A DNA stretch of 64,000 bases from Fluviicoccus sp. (GTDB taxonomy: Bacteria > Pseudomonadota > Gammaproteobacteria > Pseudomonadales > Moraxellaceae), in assembly GCF_030646115.1 (NCBI RefSeq), contig NZ_JAUSMX010000014.1, forward strand, positions 154,976 to 218,975, in the 5' to 3' direction. A model generated the notes under the pieces. That model saw only the letters and a list, made by a program, of their open reading frames with translations. It was not told the origin of the DNA and made no database searches. Positions within the stretch are counted from its first letter, which is position 1. Each line of letters begins with the position of its first letter. A program made the translations under genes and the position numbers. Positions 58,911 to 64,000 of this stretch are shown here, one piece after another.

Positions 58911-59849
58911 ATGCAAAAAAAGAAAAGTCAACATTTCGTAAGCCAGTTTTATCTTAAAGCATGGTCTGCATGTGGCGAAAAGGTTTACACGAATATCAAT
59001 AATGCTCCAGTTCTTAAAAGTACAAAACAGGTCGCTTGCTCAAACTATTTTTATAAAATAGATAAAATAAATAAAAGTGGATTTGAAATTTTGCTTGGCT
59101 TGAATGAAAAGACTGTTTTTCCATTAAAGGGACTTTTCGAAAAATTGATTTATTGCTCTTATATGTTTAGTCTTGCGGAGCTAATTGACCTTGACGAGCA
59201 GGATACTAAGCGCCTTGATGCTTTTAGAACAAACATAATTGAGGATTTTTATTGCATCATTGAAAATGGAGCTTTGGAGGCTATAGATATAATATTAAAT
59301 AAAAAATACGACAGTTTTGATTTGAATGGATATCAGGATATGCTGCGATTTGCAGTATATCAGCTAACACGCACCTCTAAAACAAGAGAAAATATCAGAG
59401 TTAATATCCAAGGAGCGCTAGAATCGAAAGGAATAGACTTTAAAGAGTATCAAACAATTTCCACTCTTCTTTTGTCTGAGCAAATAACATTGGCCTTGAT
59501 TGAAAAGTTATATAAAATCGTTATTATTGAAAATAAAACCAATGTAGACTTTATAACATCTGATAATCCAGTGAAAAACTTACGAAGCGTAGATGAGCAT
59601 GATGTGGAGTTATTTGTTCCAATTTCACCAACAATGGCTATATTGATAATGCCTTCCGAAAAAAGTCAAGAAGAAAAGGATTCTATTAAACAACTACTTT
59701 TAAAGAGTGAGGCAATCCCTAATTATTATTTCGGCTTTAAAGACGAATGTTCAGTTGGTGAAATTGAAAATATTAATAAATTAACATCTTCGAATAAAGA
59801 AAGATTCATATTTACACTTAAAGCAGAAGATGTTACTAAATATCAATAA
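58911..59849 (+). CDS. DUF4238 family protein (cassette 3)
   Basis: A 312-aa protein; ATG 58911 lies seven bases after AGGAGA, while the ATG at 58905 is too close to it. The DUF4238 pattern is clear: KKSQHFVSQFYLKAWS at the start, CSNYFYKID, and near the end DFITSDNPVKNL with FVPISPTMAILIMPSE. The family's function is not known; it is found in accessory regions. The gene is very AT-rich (about one third GC) compared with neighbours, with many AAA, ATA and TTT codons, so its source differs from both the genome and the other cassettes. Confidence 0.85.
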   Translation: MQKKKSQHFVSQFYLKAWSACGEKVYTNINNAPVLKSTKQVACSNYFYKIDKINKSGFEILLGLNEKTVFPLKGLFEKLIYCSYMFSLAELIDLDEQDTKRLDAFRTNIIEDFYCIIENGALEAIDIILNKKYDSFDLNGYQDMLRFAVYQLTRTSKTRENIRVNIQGALESKGIDFKEYQTISTLLLSEQITLALIEKLYKIVIIENKTNVDFITSDNPVKNLRSVDEHDVELFVPISPTMAILIMPSEKSQEEKDSIKQLLLKSEAIPNYYFGFKDECSVGEIENINKLTSSNKERFIFTLKAEDVTKYQ

Positions 59850-59855
59850 GTCATT

Positions 59856-59983
59856 AGTCCTAACTTTCGCGTCAAGTGCGACAAGCACCCAGCCGCTTAT
59901 GGGGCTATTTTTGACTTCAGTGATTACTGAGTTTTTGTTCATTTTGCTGTAGGGTGTTTGCTTCTTACGCGGGTAGTTTGGGC
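59856..59983 (+). other. attC3, long VCR-like recombination site of cassette 3
   Basis: R'' AGTCCTAAC (59856-59864) is complementary over 9 bases to the start of cassette 3 (GTTAGGACT at 58883). The left arm TTTCGCGTCAAGTGCGACAAG and following CACCC pairs with GGGTGTTTGCTTCTTACGCG on the right (with one extra base and a G-T pair). R' is GTTTGGGC (59976-59983). At about 128 bases it is as long as Vibrio repeat sites and twice the length of the others. Confidence 0.75.
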
Positions 59984-60133
59984 TTAAAAATCCAGGAACG
60001 CAGATATGATATATCGATTTTTTACTTCATCTCATTATCGACGCCGACTTAACAGGGTCTCGGGTATGGGTAGGTTAAACGAGGGCTTCATCGAGTCACT
60101 GAGACTCCTCGGCGACCTGTTGGGGATGAGCGC

Positions 60134-61348
60134 ATGACGGATCGCAGCGCGGTTGACACGATACGCGGGTACTTCTACCAGTTCGATTACTCGATATTGA
60201 AAGTGCTCCAAATGTCCAATCACGGCGACTCTATTGCCGTCGAGTGCATTGAAGACGTCGACATTCATACTGCAACGGAAGTTACAGCTGTGCAATGCAA
60301 GTACTACTCGGGCACGGAGTACAACCACTCGGTTATCAAGCCGGCCGTAATGTACATGCTGACACATTTCAAAGCGATCAGAGATGATGGGAGGCCGGTC
60401 GTCAGGTACTCCCTCTGCGGCCATTACAGCTCTGGCCAGCAGAAGTTGACGTTGCCGATTGACGTTGCGTTTCTGAAACAGTACTTCCTGACGTACAGCG
60501 AAAAGAAAGTCGAGCGCCGTCATCACGACGAACTCAATCTTAGTGACGCCGACCTTGCCGAGTTCCTGTCGGTTCTTGATATTGATATCAAGGCGGCGAG
60601 TTTCGAGGATCAATTTGCGCAGGTCATCAAGGAGTTGCAGACCGCGTACGGCTGCACGCCGTTCAGCGCAGAGTACTTCTATTACAACAACGCCCTTGCC
60701 CTGATGCGAGAGTTAACGATCCAACCGTTGCCAGCCAACCGCACTATTACCAAGAGGGAGTTTTTAGAGCGATCAGACACATCTAGCGTGCTGTTCAACG
60801 AATGGTTCGTGCGGAAGAATGGTGAGAAAGCCCACTTTTCTGCACTGCGCAAGCAGTACTTTACTGTCCTCAATCTATCCCCGTTCGAGCGTTTTTTCCT
60901 CATTGAAGTTGACCCCGAAACACTAGTCCGGAGTGATCTCAAAGATGTACTGCACATACTGTCAAGGAAGTGGTCAAAGACGACCAAACGTGATGGAAAC
61001 TCGTCGTTCTGCCCCTACGTCTATGTTCACAGGCTCCCTAATGACGAGTTGGTGGCGCTGAAGAAGGAGCTGGCGACCGAGGGATTCGGTTTCATCGATG
61101 GCTACGACTTCCATGGTGCCGACTTCAACGTGAAATCGATATCAAAACCCGCCACACACGACAATGGGATAAAGTTAAAAGTGCTTAATTCAATCGACAA
61201 TCTTGAGGCGACGGTGGGCTCCATCACGAGGACTCGAGAGGTCTACCAATTCCACTTGGGGAAAAGCTACTTTGATCCCGCGAACCAAGCCGTAAAGCAC
61301 ATTCAGATCCAGCTGAAAAAGCTCACAGACATCAAGGCTATCATCTAA
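60134..61348 (+). CDS. DUF4297-like nuclease subunit, HerA partner (cassette 4)
   Basis: A 404-aa protein. The N-terminal about 90 residues show the pattern of DUF4297/Cap4-type PD-(D/E)xK nucleases: IRGYFYQFDYSILKVLQ, then acidic residues E40, D41 and D43 in VECIEDVDIHTATE, then AVQCKYYSGTEYNHS with the QxK core (Q54, K56). The remaining 300 residues are family-specific and probably carry oligomerisation. It lies 17 bases before a HerA ATPase gene. In characterised systems DUF4297 and HerA form a large nuclease-ATPase complex that stops phages; here this is inferred from the pair. Both genes lie in one cassette. Confidence 0.78.
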   Translation: MTDRSAVDTIRGYFYQFDYSILKVLQMSNHGDSIAVECIEDVDIHTATEVTAVQCKYYSGTEYNHSVIKPAVMYMLTHFKAIRDDGRPVVRYSLCGHYSSGQQKLTLPIDVAFLKQYFLTYSEKKVERRHHDELNLSDADLAEFLSVLDIDIKAASFEDQFAQVIKELQTAYGCTPFSAEYFYYNNALALMRELTIQPLPANRTITKREFLERSDTSSVLFNEWFVRKNGEKAHFSALRKQYFTVLNLSPFERFFLIEVDPETLVRSDLKDVLHILSRKWSKTTKRDGNSSFCPYVYVHRLPNDELVALKKELATEGFGFIDGYDFHGADFNVKSISKPATHDNGIKLKVLNSIDNLEATVGSITRTREVYQFHLGKSYFDPANQAVKHIQIQLKKLTDIKAII

Positions 61349-61365
61349 CCGAATCGGAGTCGCAA

Positions 61366-63051
61366 ATGGCAGTTGAAACTACAGCAGACAACCTCAATGC
61401 CCAAGTGGTGGCAGTTTTCCCAGATAAGGTTCGCATCGTCGTCGATAAGTTGGAAGATTTCAAACTTGCAGAGGAATCGCTTCGTGTTGGCTCGTATGTC
61501 CGAATCGCCGACAATGAGAACGCCATTCTCATCGCCATCATTGAAAACTTCCAAATTGTGGTCCGAGATGATGGAGCGCGAAATCACATAATAGAGGCAT
61601 TCCCGATAGGTGTTCTACGGGACGGAAAGTTCGAACGCGGCGGTGACTCACTTGCGATACCACCGAAGAGTGTAGAGCCGGCAACGATTGAAGACATTAG
61701 GCGCATCTACTCAGATTCGGTCGCGGAAGCTGATAGCTTTTGTTTCTCAAGCCTTGCGTCGAATCCCGGCGTCCTAGTGCCGGTTAATGGCAATAAGTTC
61801 TTCAATAAGCACATTGCCATCGTTGGATCCACCGGATCTGGCAAGTCTCACACACTGACGACAATTATTCAGAAAGCGGCCTCAAAAAAAACTGGTAACT
61901 TTTCGCTCAACAACTCCCATGTGATTGTCTTCGACATTCACTCGGAATACAGGTCCGCGTTTCCGAATGCCAACTTCATCGACGTTTCGAACTTGGTATT
62001 GCCATACTGGATGCTTAATGGCGAAGAACTGGAGGAGTTCTTTATTGATACCGAAGCGAATGATCACAACCAGCGTAATGTCTTCAAGGAAGCCGTGCTG
62101 CAAGACCGGCGTGCGAAGTTCACCGGCTCGCCAGACGATGAGCAACGAATTCACCTTGACTCGCCACTTCTGTTCGACATCCAAGAGGTCTTGAAATATG
62201 CCATTGCAAAGAACACGGAACGTGTGGACACGGGTGAAGTTTACGCTGCAAGTAACAAAGAGAAGGCGGGCCAGCCGAAGTACGAGAACGGGAGTCTGCA
62301 CTCTAAGCTCACCAACTTTATCAATCGTTTGGAAAGCAAAATCAACGATAACCGGCTTGACTTCTTCCTGGGTGAGCGGTCGAAGACCATCACATTTGAG
62401 CAGACGCTCGAGAACTTGCTCGGCTATTCGGCAGCAAGTAAATCAAACGTTACAGTCATCGATCTGAGCGGAGTACCTTTTGAAGTCCTTAGCATAACGG
62501 TCTCCCTCATTTCTCGTCTGATTTTCGAGTATGGGTACATCTATAAGCGTTTGCGATGCGCCAAGAACCCTAATGAGAAGATTAACAACGATGTACCTGT
62601 TCTCCTCGTATATGAAGAGGCGCACAAGTACGTACCTAACAGCGAGCTCTCGAAGTACCGCTCTTCGAAGACATCCATCGAGCGTATTGCAAAGGAAGGC
62701 CGTAAGTACGGCGTGACTTTGCTTCTCGCAAGCCAACGCCCGTCCGAAATTTCAGAGACGATATTCTCGCAGTGCAATAATTTTATCGCGATGCGCCTGA
62801 CAAACCCAGTTGACCAAGGATACGTCAAGAAACTGCTCCCAGACTCTCTCGGAACACTGATTGACAAGATGACCTCCTTCCGACAAGGAGAAGCACTTCT
62901 TGTGGGCGAATCTATAGTTCTGCCTTCGATAGTCCAAATCGATCAATGTGACCCTGCACCTTCGTCGAACGATATTCCGTATTGGGAACTTTGGAAGGAA
63001 GAGTGGAAGGAGATGGACATCGCGGCAATCAAGGCAGAATGGTATAGGTAG
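61366..63051 (+). CDS. herA: HerA-type ATPase/translocase (cassette 4)
   Basis: A 561-aa FtsK/HerA-family ATPase. N-terminal HAS-barrel at about residues 8-100 (VVAVFPDKVRIVVDKLEDF). Walker A GSTGSGKS at 154-161, the HerA insert with FDIHSEYRSAFPNANFIDV, Walker B LLVYEEAHKYVPN with the catalytic E417/E418, and the sensor region GVTLLLASQRPSEISETIFSQCN. The C-terminal segment YVKKLLPDSLGTLIDKM and RQGEALLVGESIVLPSIV matches phage-defence HerA proteins. It should form a hexamer on DNA and assist the upstream nuclease. Confidence 0.9.
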   Translation: MAVETTADNLNAQVVAVFPDKVRIVVDKLEDFKLAEESLRVGSYVRIADNENAILIAIIENFQIVVRDDGARNHIIEAFPIGVLRDGKFERGGDSLAIPPKSVEPATIEDIRRIYSDSVAEADSFCFSSLASNPGVLVPVNGNKFFNKHIAIVGSTGSGKSHTLTTIIQKAASKKTGNFSLNNSHVIVFDIHSEYRSAFPNANFIDVSNLVLPYWMLNGEELEEFFIDTEANDHNQRNVFKEAVLQDRRAKFTGSPDDEQRIHLDSPLLFDIQEVLKYAIAKNTERVDTGEVYAASNKEKAGQPKYENGSLHSKLTNFINRLESKINDNRLDFFLGERSKTITFEQTLENLLGYSAASKSNVTVIDLSGVPFEVLSITVSLISRLIFEYGYIYKRLRCAKNPNEKINNDVPVLLVYEEAHKYVPNSELSKYRSSKTSIERIAKEGRKYGVTLLLASQRPSEISETIFSQCNNFIAMRLTNPVDQGYVKKLLPDSLGTLIDKMTSFRQGEALLVGESIVLPSIVQIDQCDPAPSSNDIPYWELWKEEWKEMDIAAIKAEWYR

Positions 63052-63112
63052 TGCGACGGAGAACGGGCGATGCTCAGTCGCTTGCCCCTGCCTTGGCATT
63101 ATGGAACTTAGA

Positions 63113-63173
63113 GGCTCAACAACGGCATGCAGCAGATGGTGTTGCGCGCCGCCGCTGTTACTGGATGTTGGGT
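63113..63173 (+). other. attC4-like site after the nuclease-HerA cassette
   Basis: R'' GGCTCAAC (63113-63120), imperfect arms around AACGGCATGCAGCAG and CTGTTACTGG, and R' GTTGGGT (63167-63173). Length 61 bases. Unlike the other three, its R'' does not match the start of its own cassette (GTTTGGGC at 59976), so either the site has decayed or two cassettes have been fused. Confidence 0.6.
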
Positions 63174-63200
63174 TTTTGCAAAATATAAACTGGAGTTTTT

Positions 63201-63884
63201 ATGAAGGATTTGGATGAGCATAAAAAAGTAGCTGTACTAATTGACGCAGATAATGCTCAATATTCAAAGGTAAAGGCCATATTGGAAGAGATTTCGGCAC
63301 ATGGTCATATTGTAATAAAAAGAGCCTACGGGGATTGGTCTAGTGATTACCTCAAAAACTGGAAACAGACATTAAATGAATTGGCTATTCAGCCAATTCA
63401 GCAATTTGCTTACACCACGGGGAAAAACTCAACAGATGCATCAATGATTATTGATGCCATGGACTTGCTCTATTCCAATAAATTTGATGCTTTTGCCTTG
63501 GTTTCCAGTGACAGCGATTTTACGAAGCTGGCCTCTCGACTAAGAGAGTCTGAAATATTCGTTTTCGGTGTGGGAGAAAAGAAAACTCCTATTTCGTTCA
63601 GGAATGCATGCGATGACTTCATTCTTACTGAAAACCTTGGTGCTGATGCTCCTACTCAATCACCTTTAGAGTCGGCTCCTGTAGTTAAGAAGTTAAACAC
63701 GTCAGAAAAAACGAGTGCTTCAGAGTTAGTGCCGCTACTTAGAAAAGCCTGGGAGCTCTATCATGATGATGATGGTTGGGCAAATGTCGCATCTGCTGGA
63801 TCATTTGTAAAACGATCAACACCAGATTTTGATCCAAGAAGCTATGGTGCAACAAAGCTAGGGGGTGTGCGGAACTTTGTGTAA
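63201..63884 (+). pseudogene. NYN-domain/OST-HTH protein, 3' end cut by an insertion sequence
   Basis: The frame codes for 227 aa but only about 220 belong to the original gene. An NYN (PIN-like ribonuclease) domain fills residues 8-145: KVAVLIDADNAQYSKVKA, KNSTDASMIIDAMDLLYS, VSSDSDFTKLASRLRE. An OST-HTH/LOTUS domain starts at about 172 (ASELVPLLRKAWELYHDD) and would normally end about 25 residues beyond PDFDPRSYGATKL. After that motif the sequence changes to GGVRNFV-stop, which is the end of the IS. The gene and its attC are thus cut near 63861. The NYN active-site acids are intact, so a truncated RNase may still be made. Confidence 0.85.
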
Positions 63885-64000
63885 ACGGGGTTTCGTTAAA
63901 ACGGTAGCATCCGGTCTTCGTACTGGATGGTGAATCGATTCAGCGCGGCTTTCCAGTCCCGGATCGGCATTGTCCACTTCTTGCTGATGTTCCGGAGCGC
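63862..64000 (-). mobile_element. IS256-family insertion sequence (one end only)
   Basis: The left edge is set by the break in the NYN gene. The candidate terminal inverted repeat is the stretch GGGGGTGTGCGGAACTTTGT from about 63861 followed by GTAAAC. The transposase gene runs to the left on the minus strand and its 3' end is 12 bases inside. The other end, target duplication and rest of the transposase are beyond the window. Confidence 0.75.
63896..64000 (-). CDS. IS256-family transposase, C-terminal end
   Basis: Minus-strand frame from the window edge to a TAA stop at 63896-63898, 34 residues. The text ALRNISKKWTMPIRDW, then KAALNRFTIQYEDR, matches the C-terminal signature of Mutator/IS256 transposases (NISKKWTMP followed by W..AL..). 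The DDE residues and the start are outside the window. Confidence 0.8.
   Translation of the reverse strand, partial: ALRNISKKWTMPIRDWKAALNRFTIQYEDRMLPF

Larger units (their letters stand above)
56548..63861 (+). mobile_element. Integron-type gene cassette array without integrase (CALIN)
   Basis: Five units of one or two genes, all on the plus strand, separated by attC-like sites (57242-57309, 58821-58890, 59856-59983, 63113-63173). For cassettes 1-3 the start of the cassette (R') is exactly complementary to the R'' at its own end: GTTATGCGCGC with GCGCGCATAAC, GTTGGGCGTC with GACGCCCAAC, and GTTAGGACT with AGTCCTAAC. This is the fingerprint of circular cassettes inserted by site-specific recombination. 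GC content and codon use change from cassette to cassette (DUF4238 about one third GC, others near half). No intI lies upstream; hemH fills that place. Confidence 0.9.

Overview
The window comes from a gammaproteobacterium, most likely of the Pseudomonadales/Moraxellales type. The gene order mltD-gloB-methyltransferase-rnhA-dnaQ-fimL-nudC-sohB, the block map-glnD-dapC-dapD beside rpsB-tsf, and the block yceD-rpmF-plsX-fabD-fabG-acpP-fabF-pabC-mltG-tmk-holB-pilZ-tatD match the arrangement I know from Pseudomonas and its relatives. FimL and the PilZ-type protein point to type IV pilus twitching motility. The genus is not decidable from the sequence alone.

Layout. 1-12.6 kb: the end of a YejA-like peptide-binding protein gene, a lytic transglycosylase, DNA replication/repair genes (rnhA, dnaQ), fimL, nudC, sohB, an amidase, a predicted metal-dependent hydrolase and an AI-2E-family membrane protein. 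12.7-27.7 kb: a small HhH-like protein, a fatty acid desaturase, a diguanylate cyclase, a MAPEG protein, an unknown secreted protein, metH and nfuA (with an IscR-like operator between them), a phospholipase D-family lipoprotein, cysB divergent from a TauE/SafE permease, a SIMPL-domain protein, an O-antigen-ligase-like protein and a small glycine-rich secreted protein. 27.7-35.7 kb: lysine/nitrogen genes (dapD, dapC, glnD), map, and the divergent rpsB-tsf operon. 35.8-38.7 kb: a large hybrid sensor kinase. 38.7-49.9 kb: a long fatty-acid/cell-wall/DNA-replication operon that starts from a near-consensus promoter and has no fabH. 50-56.2 kb: ccmFGHI without ccmABCDE, then adk and hemH.

56.2-64 kb is accessory DNA. 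It is an integron-type gene cassette array without an integrase in view (a CALIN). Four attC-like sites follow the cassettes, and for three cassettes the start (R') is complementary to the cassette's own attC R'' over 9-11 bases, which is strong internal proof. The cargo is: an unknown 224-aa protein; a secreted Hint-domain/HExxH metallopeptidase fusion; an AT-rich DUF4238 protein; a two-gene cassette coding for a DUF4297-like nuclease plus HerA ATPase (known anti-phage architecture); and a NYN/OST-HTH protein whose 3' end is cut by an IS256-family insertion sequence running off the right edge.

The most unusual items are the Hint-metallopeptidase cassette, the two-gene nuclease-HerA cassette, the run of 119 codons in hemH that use only G or T in third position, the IscR-like palindrome before nfuA, and an NTF2-like secreted protein where fabH commonly sits.
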